Shown here in pieces: positions 1 through 8,221 of a stretch of DNA of 54,035 nt. The notes beneath the pieces are model-generated. The model saw only the letters and a list, made by a program, of their open reading frames with translations. It did no database searches and was not told the origin of the DNA. Every line of letters starts with the position of its first letter. Within the stretch, counting starts at the first letter, position 1. This DNA comes from Gallionella sp. Lineage in GTDB: Bacteria; Pseudomonadota; Gammaproteobacteria; Burkholderiales; Gallionellaceae. Made by a program: the position numbers and the translations under genes. The stretch is taken from positions 1-54,035 of the forward strand of contig JABEVF010000148.1 in NCBI GenBank assembly GCA_013043965.1. The letters are read 5' to 3'.

Positions 1-139
1 AAACAAAGCGAGCCGATGAAAACAACGAAAAAATGACCTGCGTAGCGTCAATGCTTCACGTTGACTTCACTGCACGGGGAGTTTTGCAAGAGGCTCTAAA
101 AGAAATAGTGAAACAGGTACGGAATTTGTTGTCCTGCGA

Positions 140-1411
140 TTGGCAGATATTACTGAGCAAAAAATATCGCTTAGTAACCTACGGAAAATATTGCTCACTG
201 ATAATGAGATCAATAATTACAGGTTGCTAAAAAATGACCTAATTTGCATTCGCGTGAACGGAAGCGCAGATTTAGTGGGAAGAATTGTTTCAATAAATGA
301 AGATATGGAAATTGCTTATTGCGATCACTTTATTCGTTTCAAATTATTTAACAACATTGTCTCGCCTAGCTATGTGCAACATTTCTTTAACACACATGGT
401 GTCAGGCGATATGTTGAACTAAATAAGGTTTCAAGTGCAGGTCAGAATACTGTTAATCAGGAGATGCTGAGCACAGCTAAGGTTGCTATTTGCTGCTTAG
501 AAGAACAAAAAGCGATTGTGGGGCTCTTGGAAGAAAAACTTTCCGAAGTTGACCAACTCGAACAAACCATTGCCACCTCCTTGCAACAAGCTGAAGCCCT
601 GCGCCAGTCCATCCTGAAAAAAGCCTTCTCCGGCCAGCTCGTCGCACAGGACACCAACGACGAGCCTGCATCCGTTTTACTAGAACGCATCAAGGCGGAA
701 AGAGACGCGCAGTCGGTCACGGCAAAATCGCGCAAGCTGCAAAAGGTTCAGCTCAAGCCTGCTCCGGTAAAAACGAATGTGATTCCTTTCCCCGTCAAGC
801 TCGCCAACATTTCCACCACGGATTTGCACGCGGGCATCCTGGCTCGGGCGTATCAGCACCATGAGTACACACCGAAGTACTTGGCGTATTTCGGCCATGT
901 AAAGGCAGAAAAAATTGCGCACTTGGTTGAGGCGCACTTGGGTATTGATCTGGGGCGCGAGCCGATTAAAGCGGCGGCAGGCCCGAACGATTATCCGCAT
1001 CTAAAGAAAATCGAATCCCGTGCGCAGAAGGCGAATTGGTTTAATGTGCGCCAAAAGAAAGACGGCGGAGCCTATGTATTCACCAAGGGACGTAGCTTCG
1101 ATGCCTTGCTGTTCAAAACTAAACTCGCGCTTGGCGATCACGCTGCTGCGGTTGATGAGTTGATGAGTCTTTTGTTGCCCTTGAATACCAGACAGGCGGA
1201 AATTGTGGCGACACTTTATGCAGCTTGGAATAACCTGTTGTTGCATGGTGGTTCGCCCAGCGATGAAGAGATTGTTTATGAAGCTCGGGAGAGTTGGCAC
1301 GCATCCAAACTTGGGATTGAGCGGGAGAAGTTTTTTAGGGGCTTGGAGTGGATGCGCCAAAAGGGGCTGGTTCCCGCTGGTAATGGACGGCATGTGGGAA
1401 AGAAAAAGTGA
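140..1411 (+). CDS. Type I restriction specificity subunit (HsdS), half-length, with C-terminal extension
   Basis: This resembles the second half of an HsdS DNA-recognition subunit. About 110 residues of one target recognition domain (RLLKNDLICIRVNGSADLVG) are followed by the conserved coiled coil and the segment ALRQSILKKAFSGQLV, then NDEPASVLLERI. Residues about 215-423 form an extra domain (FGHVKAEKIAHLVEAHLGIDL and AEIVATLYAAWNNLL) that I recognise as an extension seen in some type I systems but cannot assign a function. The first recognition domain is absent. HsdS-like residues (TGTEFVVLRLADIT) continue upstream of the TTG at 140 but meet an in-frame TGA at 62-64. The gene is therefore truncated, frameshifted or cut by the window edge. 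Bro-N and hsdM follow on the same strand. HsdS function is known for the family; whether this half works is unknown. Confidence 0.7.
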   Translation: MADITEQKISLSNLRKILLTDNEINNYRLLKNDLICIRVNGSADLVGRIVSINEDMEIAYCDHFIRFKLFNNIVSPSYVQHFFNTHGVRRYVELNKVSSAGQNTVNQEMLSTAKVAICCLEEQKAIVGLLEEKLSEVDQLEQTIATSLQQAEALRQSILKKAFSGQLVAQDTNDEPASVLLERIKAERDAQSVTAKSRKLQKVQLKPAPVKTNVIPFPVKLANISTTDLHAGILARAYQHHEYTPKYLAYFGHVKAEKIAHLVEAHLGIDLGREPIKAAAGPNDYPHLKKIESRAQKANWFNVRQKKDGGAYVFTKGRSFDALLFKTKLALGDHAAAVDELMSLLLPLNTRQAEIVATLYAAWNNLLLHGGSPSDEEIVYEARESWHASKLGIEREKFFRGLEWMRQKGLVPAGNGRHVGKKK

Positions 1412-1489
1412 TGCGCCGGATTGACGACAGAACGTTCGTTCTCTATGATGTGTTGGTCTTTTTCCTTCCATGAACGAGGGGTCCTGACC

Positions 1490-2335
1490 ATGCAACCCCA
1501 GCCAGCCATTTTTGAAGAGCACGAAATCCGCCGCGTGTATGACGAGGCCACGGAAACCTGGTGGTTTTCGGTGGTGGACATCGTGCAGGTGTTGACGCAA
1601 CAGCCCGATTACCAGACTGCACGCAAATACTGGAACAAGCTGAAAGAGCGGCTGGGCAGGGAAGGCAGTCAACTGGTGACAAATTGTCACCAGTTGAAAA
1701 TGATCGCAGAGGACGGCAAGCAGCGCCTCACTGATGTTGCTACCGCCGAAACCTTGTTGCGGCTGGTGCAGTCCGTGCCCAGTCCCAAGGCCGAGCCGAT
1801 CAAGCTGTGGCTGGCGAAGGTGGGCTATGAGCGGATGCAGGAGATGGCCGACCCGGCCCGTTCGCTAGATCGCGCACGCGAGACATGGCAGAAGCACGGG
1901 CGCAGCGAGAAGTGGATACAGCAGCGCATGACCGGGCAGGAGACGCGCAACAAGCTGACCGATTACTGGAAAGAGCACGACATCAAGGAGGGCGAGGAAT
2001 ACGCGATCCTGACCAACATCATCCATCAGGAGTGGGCCGAGGTGGATGTGAAGGCGCACAAGGCAATGAAGGGCTTGAAGTCGCAAAACCTGCGCGACCA
2101 CATGAGCGAGGCGGAGCTGATTTTTACCGCGCTTGCGGAGCTTTCCACGCGCCAGATCGCCGAAAGCGTGGATGCTACGGGCATGAACGAGAATGAGGCT
2201 GCTGCGAAAACCGGCGGTGGCATTGCGAAGAAGGCGCGGCTTGAACTGGAAGGCAAGACGGGCAAGCGGGTGGTTTCGCCGGAAAACTATTTACCTCCGG
2301 CAAAGAAAAAACTGGTGCAGAAAAAGAAGGGGTAA
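1490..2335 (+). CDS. Bro-N (BRO family) domain protein in the type I RM locus
   Basis: A 281-residue protein with an N-terminal BRO/Bro-N-like domain (residues about 5-115: FEEHEIRRVYDEATETWWFS, VVDIVQVLTQQPDY, LLRLVQSVPSPKAEPIKLWL). This fold is known from phage antirepressors and is predicted to bind DNA. The C-terminal half is charged and helical and ends in a lysine-rich tail (PPAKKKLVQKKKG). The ATG at 1490 is preferred because the Bro-N fold begins directly after it; the upstream in-frame extension is unlike the family. It lies between hsdS and hsdM on the same strand, where Bro-N genes are often found, so a role in control of, or defence by, the RM system is inferred from position only. 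Confidence 0.75.
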   Translation: MQPQPAIFEEHEIRRVYDEATETWWFSVVDIVQVLTQQPDYQTARKYWNKLKERLGREGSQLVTNCHQLKMIAEDGKQRLTDVATAETLLRLVQSVPSPKAEPIKLWLAKVGYERMQEMADPARSLDRARETWQKHGRSEKWIQQRMTGQETRNKLTDYWKEHDIKEGEEYAILTNIIHQEWAEVDVKAHKAMKGLKSQNLRDHMSEAELIFTALAELSTRQIAESVDATGMNENEAAAKTGGGIAKKARLELEGKTGKRVVSPENYLPPAKKKLVQKKKG

Positions 2336-2358
2336 TAGCAGTGTGGCTCCAGATAAAT

Positions 2359-2445
2359 CCGTTCGCCCTGAGCCTGTCGAAGGGCAGATTTGTAATGATG
2401 CGCATTGCCTTCCGCTCATGGTTCGACAAGCTCACCACGAACGGA
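2359..2445. repeat. REP-like imperfect inverted repeat
   Basis: The outer arms are CCGTTCGCCCTGAGCCTGTC at 2359 onward and its imperfect complement GTTCGACAAGCTCACCACGA followed by ACGG, ending near 2444. Sequences of this GTTCG...GAGC.TGTCGAA type are scattered through many proteobacterial genomes. It sits in the gap between the Bro-N gene and hsdM. No coding signal is seen here. Confidence 0.6.
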
Positions 2446-2469
2446 GGGCTTATCCACGGTTCACCTATC

Positions 2470-2498
2470 AAATTGGGCAGCAAGCTGCTGCCCAATTT
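2470..2498. repeat. Perfect 12-bp hairpin
   Basis: AAATTGGGCAGC (2470-2481) and GCTGCCCAATTT (2487-2498) are exact reverse complements around the 5-base loop AAGCT. There is no T-tract on either side, so it does not look like a classical intrinsic terminator. It lies between two other inverted repeats upstream of hsdM. Confidence 0.7.
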
Positions 2499-2507
2499 AT
2501 GCGAACC

Positions 2508-2577
2508 CGTCATGCCGGACTCGATCCGGCATCCAGTGGGTTAATAGAAATGGATGCCCGCCTGCGCGGGCATGACG
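2508..2577. repeat. Dispersed-type inverted repeat (CGTCATGCCGG...GGGCATGACG)
   Basis: The left arm CGTCATGCCGGACTCGATCC continues as GGCATCCA, and the right arm TGGATGCCCGCCTGCGCGGG continues as CATGACG. The two arms pair imperfectly and each also contains its own small hairpin. This sequence class is common between genes in proteobacteria. It is the third element in the 270-base gap before hsdM. Confidence 0.6.
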
Positions 2578-2605
2578 AAATCGGAATTAACTTTGAGGTT
2601 TAAGC

Positions 2606-4081
2606 ATGAACGCAACCGCATCCATCGTTTCCAAAGTCTGGAGTTTCTGCACCACGTTGCGCGATGACGGGGTGAGCTATGGCGACTATCTGGAGCAGCT
2701 CACTTACCTGATCTTCCTAAAAATGGCGGACGAATACAGCCAGCCGCCGTATAACCGCAAGGTGGGCATTCCCGCCGAATACAACTGGCAGAGCCTTAGG
2801 ACTAAGCGCGGTGCGGAGCTGGAGGTGCATTACGTGAAGCTGTTGCTCGAACTGGGCAACAAGCCGGGAATGCTGGGGACGATTTTCACCAAGGCGCAGA
2901 ACAAGATTCAGGACCCGGCCAAGCTGTATCGTTTGATCGACATGGTGAACGAGACGAGCTGGGTGACGATGGGCGCGGATGTAAAGGGTGACATCTACGA
3001 GGGCTTGCTGGAACGCAACGCGGAAGACACCAAGTCCGGTGCGGGGCAGTACTTTACGCCGCGCGCCCTGATCCGCGCGATGGTGGAATGTGTGCGGCCT
3101 GAACCTAACAAGACCATCGCCGACCCGGCCTGCGGCACGGGCGGATTCTTTCTGGCGGCCTATGATTTTCTGGTGGCGACGCATCAGATGGACAAGAAGC
3201 AGAAAGCCTTTCTCAAGCACGAAACTTTCAACGGCAATGAGATCGTGGCAGGCACGCGCCGCCTGGCCTTGATGAATATGTTCCTGCACAATATCGGCGA
3301 GATCGACGGCGAGAGTATGGTGTCACCGAACGACGCGCTGGTGGCCGATAGCGGCAAACGCTACGACTACGTGCTGGCGAATCCGCCGTTCGGCAAGAAG
3401 AGCTCGATGAGTTTTACCAACGATGAAGGCGAGCAGGAGAAGGACGACCTGACCTATAACCGCCAGGATTTTTGGGCGACCACTTCCAACAAGCAGCTCA
3501 ATTTCGTGCAACACATCCGCACCATGCTGAAAACCACCGGACGCGCGGCGGTGGTGGTGCCGGACAATGTGCTGTTCGAGGGCGGCGCGGGCGAAACCGT
3601 GCGCAAGAAGCTGCTGGAAACCACCGAGCTGCACACCATCCTGCGCTTGCCCACCGGCATCTTCTACGCCAACGGCGTGAAGGCGAATGTGCTGTTCTTC
3701 GACAACCGCGCAGCCAGCAAGGAGCCTTGGACCAAGGAGGTGTGGTACTACGATTACCGCACCAACATCCACCACACCTTGAAAAAGAAACCGCTGCGCT
3801 TTGAGGATTTGCAGGAATTCATCGCCTGCTACAACCCGCTGAATCGCCACGAGCGCAAGGAAAGCTGGGACGAGGCTACGAGCCCGGAAGGCCGCTGGCG
3901 CAAATTCACTTACGAGCAAATCATCGCGCGCGACAAGACCAGCCTGGATACTTTCTGGCTCAAGGACAAGAGCTTGGCCGACTTGGATAGCCTGCCGGAG
4001 CCGGATGTGCTGGCGTTGGAAATAATCGACAACCTGGAAGCGGGATTGGGGAGCTTTAGGGCAATCGCGGAATCGATATAA
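2606..4081 (+). CDS. hsdM: Type I restriction-modification methyltransferase subunit HsdM
   Basis: N6-adenine DNA methyltransferase subunit of a type I restriction-modification complex. It transfers methyl from S-adenosylmethionine to adenine in the site chosen by HsdS. The 491 residues show the N-terminal HsdM helical domain (residues 5-110), GQYFTP at 147-152, the SAM-binding motif DPACGTG at 173-179 and the catalytic NPPF at 259-262, and look full length. The ATG at 2606 follows TTTGAGGTTTAAGC. The only specificity subunit seen nearby (140-1411) is half length and no hsdR is present in the window. Whether the methylase is active therefore depends on sequence outside it or on dimers of the half subunit. 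Confidence 0.93.
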   Translation: MNATASIVSKVWSFCTTLRDDGVSYGDYLEQLTYLIFLKMADEYSQPPYNRKVGIPAEYNWQSLRTKRGAELEVHYVKLLLELGNKPGMLGTIFTKAQNKIQDPAKLYRLIDMVNETSWVTMGADVKGDIYEGLLERNAEDTKSGAGQYFTPRALIRAMVECVRPEPNKTIADPACGTGGFFLAAYDFLVATHQMDKKQKAFLKHETFNGNEIVAGTRRLALMNMFLHNIGEIDGESMVSPNDALVADSGKRYDYVLANPPFGKKSSMSFTNDEGEQEKDDLTYNRQDFWATTSNKQLNFVQHIRTMLKTTGRAAVVVPDNVLFEGGAGETVRKKLLETTELHTILRLPTGIFYANGVKANVLFFDNRAASKEPWTKEVWYYDYRTNIHHTLKKKPLRFEDLQEFIACYNPLNRHERKESWDEATSPEGRWRKFTYEQIIARDKTSLDTFWLKDKSLADLDSLPEPDVLALEIIDNLEAGLGSFRAIAESI

Positions 4082-4257
4082 TTCGCAAATGGAAATAGTA
4101 ATCTGTTAGTCCATCCTGCTGCAATGTCCGCTTCCAGATTTATAAAACAGTCGCTTTTGACCCGCTGATTGTGATGACCGAGCCCCACAGTACTTCCGAG
4201 CATTGTTTCGTCCGGTATTTCAGCAACAAGATTTTGAAGCCGAAGAGCGCTCAAGCA

Positions 4258-5232
4258 TTAGATGTGGGGGTGTATCTTTTTTAGTTCACGATCTTTGGCG
4301 GGGAAACCCGTGATCCCTTGCAAATATTTCTCGCCGAGCAGCTTGCTCTCCACATGCAGGAATTCGAGGAAAGCCTGCGCGACCACCGACAATTGTTTGT
4401 TCTTGGGGTGAGCCAGATACCAGTGGCGGCGGATCGGGAAGCCATCGACATCGAGTATGGCCAGATCGTCGATGCTGCGCTCCAGCGCGAGGGTGTGCGC
4501 CGATAGCACGGCAATACCCAGCCCGCCAGCTACTGCCTGTTTGATCGCCTCATTGCTACCCAATTCCATTCTGACCTTGAGTGTCAAGCCGCGCTCGCTG
4601 AAAAATTGCTCGGTGGCGAGGCGGGTGCCAGAGCCCGGCTCTCGCATCAGGAACGCTTCCTCCACTAGGCGTTGCGGAGGGATATTCCTTTTTGCTGCCA
4701 GCGGATGGGTGCGCGCAGCCAGCACCACCAGCGGATTCTCCAGGAAAGGTTGCAATTCGATGTCCATATGTTCTGGCGGTTGGCCGAGCACGTACAGATC
4801 GTCCTGGTTGTCGGCGATGCGCTGCAGAACCCGCTCGCGGTTGGTCACCTTGAGTGAGACGTCAATGCCGGGATAACGTTGGCAGAAAAGTCCGAGCAGG
4901 CGCGGAACGAAATATTTGGCAGTGCTGATGATGGCCAGGCTCAAATTCCCCGCTTTGACCCCCTGCATATCAGACACCAGCATTTCAAAGCGGGAGAGGC
5001 CATCGAAAATATCGCGGCAGACCTTGAGCAGCTCACTCCCGGTGTCCGTCAGGTATACACGCTTGCCGATTTGTTCCAGCAGGGGTTGGCCCACAATGTC
5101 AGCCAGCTGTTTCAGCTGTATCGATACCGTTGGCTGTGTCAGGTATAACTCCTCGGCGGCGCGGGTGTAGCTCAGATTGCGCGCCACGGCCTCAAATACT
5201 TTTAGCTGGCGCAAAGTTGCATTTTTCATCAT
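4258..5232 (-). CDS. cbbR: LysR-type regulator of the Calvin cycle operon, CbbR
   Basis: A 324-residue LysR-family regulator. The N-terminal winged helix-turn-helix (LRQLKVFEAVARNLSYTRAA, LTQPTVSIQLKQL) is followed by a periplasmic-binding-protein-like effector domain from about residue 90. It is transcribed divergently from cbbL with 163 bases between the start codons, the classical arrangement for CbbR, which activates cbb operons in response to metabolites such as NADPH or RuBP. Its identity rests on both LysR similarity and this position. A perfect palindrome at 5253-5268 in the shared gap is a candidate binding site. The stop is convergent with hsdM across 176 bases in which I see no gene and no clear terminator. 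Confidence 0.9.
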   Translation of the reverse strand: MMKNATLRQLKVFEAVARNLSYTRAAEELYLTQPTVSIQLKQLADIVGQPLLEQIGKRVYLTDTGSELLKVCRDIFDGLSRFEMLVSDMQGVKAGNLSLAIISTAKYFVPRLLGLFCQRYPGIDVSLKVTNRERVLQRIADNQDDLYVLGQPPEHMDIELQPFLENPLVVLAARTHPLAAKRNIPPQRLVEEAFLMREPGSGTRLATEQFFSERGLTLKVRMELGSNEAIKQAVAGGLGIAVLSAHTLALERSIDDLAILDVDGFPIRRHWYLAHPKNKQLSVVAQAFLEFLHVESKLLGEKYLQGITGFPAKDRELKKIHPHI

Positions 5233-5252
5233 GGTTGCGTACTCGGAAAATC

Positions 5253-5268
5253 ATAGACTACAGTCTAT
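5253..5268. promoter_or_regulatory. Palindrome in the cbbR-cbbL gap, candidate CbbR operator
   Basis: ATAGACT (5253-5259) and AGTCTAT (5262-5268) are perfect inverted repeats separated by AC. The site lies 21 bases upstream of the cbbR start and 128 bases upstream of the cbbL start. LysR regulators bind dyads near their own divergent promoter. The assignment to CbbR is inference from position, and the spacing does not exactly match the usual T-N11-A form. Confidence 0.5.
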
Positions 5269-5395
5269 CGTTAGCATCTAAAAATACAATTATTATTTAT
5301 AGCTATCCTTCTTTATAGTGTCAACACGCTCAACTGAGCCACGGGTCTTTCTAGGTGAAAGGCGAACTGTTTCAAACATTGCAAGGAGAATTTCG

Positions 5396-6817
5396 ATGGC
5401 AGTCAAATCATATAACGCAGGTGTTAAGGAATACAGACAGACGTATTGGGAGCCTGAATACAAGGTTCAGGATACCGATATTCTGGCCTGTTTTAAAATC
5501 ACCCCTCAAGCGGGTGTGTCACGTGAAGAAATCGCAGCAGCAGTTGCAGCCGAATCTTCAACCGGCACTTGGACTACAGTTTGGACAGATTTACTGACGG
5601 ACCTGGATCACTACAAAGGCCGCGCCTATCGCATCGAAGACGTTCCCGGCGATGATACTTGCTTTTACGCATTCGTAGCATACCCAATCGACCTGTTCGA
5701 AGAAGGTTCCGTGGTTAACGTGTTCACCTCATTAGTGGGTAACGTATTCGGCTTCAAGGCGCTGCGCGCTTTGCGTCTGGAAGACGTGCGTTTTCCTATC
5801 GCCTACGTAAAAACTTGTGGTGGCCCACCACAAGGTATTCAGATGGAACGCGACATTCTGAACAAGTATGGCCGTCCATTGCTGGGTTGCACGATCAAGC
5901 CCAAGCTGGGTCTGTCTGCAAAGAACTACGGCCGCGCTGTTTACGAATGTTTGCGCGGTGGTCTGGATCTGACCAAGGACGACGAGAACATCAACAGCCA
6001 ACCATTCATGCGCTGGCGTGCCCGTTTTGACTTCGTGCAGGAAGCGACACTGAAGGCTGAACGTGAAACCGGCGAGCGTAAGGGTCACTACCTGAACGTG
6101 ACTGCACCAACACCTGAAGAAATGTACAAGCGTGCTGAATACGCAAAAGAAATCGGCGCGCCTATCATCATGCATGACTACCTGACTGGCGGTTTCTGCG
6201 CTAACACAGGTCTGGCTAACTGGTGTCGTGACAACGGCATGCTGTTGCACATTCACCGCGCGATGCACGGTGTTATCGATCGCAATCCGCACCATGGTAT
6301 TCACTTCCGGGTCCTGGCCAAGGCGCTGCGCCTGTCCGGCGGTGACCACCTGCACTCCGGTACCGTTGTAGGCAAGCTTGAAGGCGATCGCGCACCGACA
6401 TTGGGTTTTGTTGACTTGATGCGCGACAGCTTCATCAAGGAAGATCGCGCTCGCGGCATCTTCTTTGACCAGGACTGGGGTTCCATGCCGGGCGTGTTCC
6501 CGGTTGCATCCGGTGGTATTCACGTTTGGCACATGCCAGCGCTGGTTAACATCTTCGGCGACGATGCCTGCCTGCAGTTTGGCGGCGGCACACTGGGTCA
6601 CCCATGGGGTAACGCAGCGGGTGCAGCAGCCAACCGCGTGGCACTGGAAGCTTGCGTGGAAGCACGTAACTCGGGCCGTGAACTGGAAAAAGAAGGCAAG
6701 GACATTCTGACCAAGGCAGCGGCCAGCAGCCCGGAACTGAAAATCGCGATGGAGACCTGGAAAGAAATCAAGTTCGAATTCGATACAGTGGACAAGCTGG
6801 ACGTAGCCCACAAATAA
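5396..6817 (+). CDS. cbbL: RuBisCO large subunit, form IA
   Basis: Ribulose-1,5-bisphosphate carboxylase/oxygenase large subunit, which carboxylates RuBP to two 3-phosphoglycerates in the Calvin cycle. It has 473 residues, the usual form I length. The active-site TIKPK motif holds Lys168. The carbamylated lysine Lys194 with metal ligands Asp196 and Glu197 is in DLTKDDE, and HRAMH and GGIHVWHMP are present. Sequence character is green-type IA, and adjacency to cbbQ suggests the non-carboxysomal IAq group. The ATG at 5396 has a strong AAGGAGA ribosome site 8 bases upstream; a longer in-frame start at 5318 has none. No carboxysome genes are present in the window. Confidence 0.97.
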   Translation: MAVKSYNAGVKEYRQTYWEPEYKVQDTDILACFKITPQAGVSREEIAAAVAAESSTGTWTTVWTDLLTDLDHYKGRAYRIEDVPGDDTCFYAFVAYPIDLFEEGSVVNVFTSLVGNVFGFKALRALRLEDVRFPIAYVKTCGGPPQGIQMERDILNKYGRPLLGCTIKPKLGLSAKNYGRAVYECLRGGLDLTKDDENINSQPFMRWRARFDFVQEATLKAERETGERKGHYLNVTAPTPEEMYKRAEYAKEIGAPIIMHDYLTGGFCANTGLANWCRDNGMLLHIHRAMHGVIDRNPHHGIHFRVLAKALRLSGGDHLHSGTVVGKLEGDRAPTLGFVDLMRDSFIKEDRARGIFFDQDWGSMPGVFPVASGGIHVWHMPALVNIFGDDACLQFGGGTLGHPWGNAAGAAANRVALEACVEARNSGRELEKEGKDILTKAAASSPELKIAMETWKEIKFEFDTVDKLDVAHK

Positions 6818-6917
6818 GCCGGTAGTTTGTAGCCCGTAGCGGGCAGCTTTGATAAGCATATGCTGCGGGTGCTGCAACCAGCCACAAGCAATCAGCTATT
6901 AACTAAAGGAAATTAAA

Positions 6918-7274
6918 ATGAGTGAAATGCAAGATTACAAATCACGCGTCAGTGATCCAGCAAGCCGTAAATTCGAAACTTTTTCTTACCTGCCACAGAT
7001 GACTACCGAGCAGATCAGAAAACAAATTGAATACATCGTGAAAAAAGGCTGGAACCCGGGTCTGGAGCACACAGAGCCTGAGCATCTGATGGACAACTAT
7101 TGGTACATGTGGAAGCTGCCGATGTTCGGCGAAACCGATGTTGATGTGGTGTTGAAGGAAGCTGAAGCGTGTCGCAAAGCTAACCCTAACAACCACATTC
7201 GTCTGCTTGCTTATGATAACTACAAGCAGTCCCAAGGTACGAACATGGTAATTTTCCGCGGCAAGACAGTTTAA
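6918..7274 (+). CDS. cbbS: RuBisCO small subunit
   Basis: A 118-residue small subunit of form I RuBisCO, which caps the L8 core in the L8S8 holoenzyme. Recognisable blocks are [40 protein letters not shown] and HIRLLAYDN. The start at 6918 follows AAAGGAAATTAAA. It lies 100 bases after cbbL, with a small GCCCG/CGGGC hairpin in the gap near 6833. A strong intrinsic terminator follows, separating the two RuBisCO subunits from the activase genes. Confidence 0.97.
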   Translation: MSEMQDYKSRVSDPASRKFETFSYLPQMTTEQIRKQIEYIVKKGWNPGLEHTEPEHLMDNYWYMWKLPMFGETDVDVVLKEAEACRKANPNNHIRLLAYDNYKQSQGTNMVIFRGKTV

Positions 7275-7295
7275 TCGAGCACGGGTAGCCCTATG

Positions 7296-7332
7296 AAATC
7301 CCCGTTGCCGCAAGGTGTCGGGGATTTTTTTC
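7296..7332 (+). terminator. Intrinsic terminator after cbbS (attenuating cbbQO)
   Basis: AAATCCCCG (7296-7304) pairs with CGGGGATTT (7319-7327), followed by a run of T. It sits between cbbS and cbbQ, which lie on the same strand with no obvious strong promoter between them. A partial terminator here would keep cbbQO expression below cbbLS; this effect is inferred. Confidence 0.85.
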
Positions 7333-7360
7333 TGGAATGTCAATTAATTGGGGGATCGAT

Positions 7361-8164
7361 ATGAGCGATATGATCAAGCAGTACAGAATTGAAAAGGAAC
7401 CTTACTACCACGCAGTTGCAGACGAAATTGAGCTTTACGAGGCAGCTTATTCGGTACGCATGCCGATGATGCTGAAAGGCCCGACCGGTTGCGGAAAGAC
7501 CCGCTTTGTTGAATACATGGCATGGAAACTGGGCAAGTCGTTGATCACTGTTGCATGTAATGAAGACATGACCGCCTCCGACCTGGTGGGACGTTTTTTG
7601 TTGGACGCGCAGGGTACGCGCTGGCAGGACGGCCCCTTGGCTATCGCCGCACGACAAGGTGCAATCTGTTATCTGGACGAGGTGGTTGAAGCACGTCAGG
7701 ACACCACGGTAGTCATACATCCGTTGACCGATAATCGCCGCGTATTGCCATTGGAAAAAAAGGGCGAGTTGATTAACGCGCACCCGGATTTTCAATTGGT
7801 GATTTCCTACAATCCAGGCTATCAAAGCCTGATGAAGGATTTAAAGCAATCAACCAAGCAGCGTTTTGGCGCGCTTGATTTCAATTATCCGGCACATGAT
7901 GTCGAAACCGAAATCGTATCGCATGAGAGCAAAATCAGCGCGGAGATTGCCAGCAAACTGGTGTCTATCGCCGAGCGCGCCCGCAATCTGAAAGGGCACG
8001 GCCTGGACGAGGGAATCTCCACGCGCATGCTGATTTACGCGGGCAACCTGATTGCCAAAGGTGTGGAAGCTAAAGCGGCTTGCCGCGTAGCACTGGTGAG
8101 ACCGATTACGGATGATCCCGATATGCGTGATGCGCTGGATGCCGCAGTGACGACGTTCTTTTGA
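7361..8164 (+). CDS. cbbQ: RuBisCO activase AAA+ subunit CbbQ
   Basis: A MoxR-family AAA+ ATPase of 267 residues that works with CbbO to remove inhibitory sugar phosphates from RuBisCO. Walker A is GPTGCGKT at residues 40-47. Walker B lies in [10 protein letters not shown], and the arginine-containing region [12 protein letters not shown] follows. The ATG at 7361 has GGGGGA upstream and gives the family N-terminus ([11 protein letters not shown]); the in-frame start at 7337 overlaps the terminator tail. It follows cbbS across the terminator and precedes cbbO by 57 bases. Confidence 0.95.
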   Translation: MSDMIKQYRIEKEPYYHAVADEIELYEAAYSVRMPMMLKGPTGCGKTRFVEYMAWKLGKSLITVACNEDMTASDLVGRFLLDAQGTRWQDGPLAIAARQGAICYLDEVVEARQDTTVVIHPLTDNRRVLPLEKKGELINAHPDFQLVISYNPGYQSLMKDLKQSTKQRFGALDFNYPAHDVETEIVSHESKISAEIASKLVSIAERARNLKGHGLDEGISTRMLIYAGNLIAKGVEAKAACRVALVRPITDDPDMRDALDAAVTTFF

Positions 8165-8221
8165 TCACGGCATCCCCTACATTCCTGCCCGCATCACTCG
8201 GACACTTTCTGGAAAATTATT

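Noticed and set aside
2341-2603. Short open frames through the repeat patch before hsdM
   Set aside because: They are read from inverted repeat sequence and carry no coding signature.
5732-6877. 381-codon open frame antisense to cbbL
   Set aside because: It lies entirely opposite the RuBisCO large subunit and has Cys/His-rich composition typical of a shadow frame; no family likeness or ribosome site.
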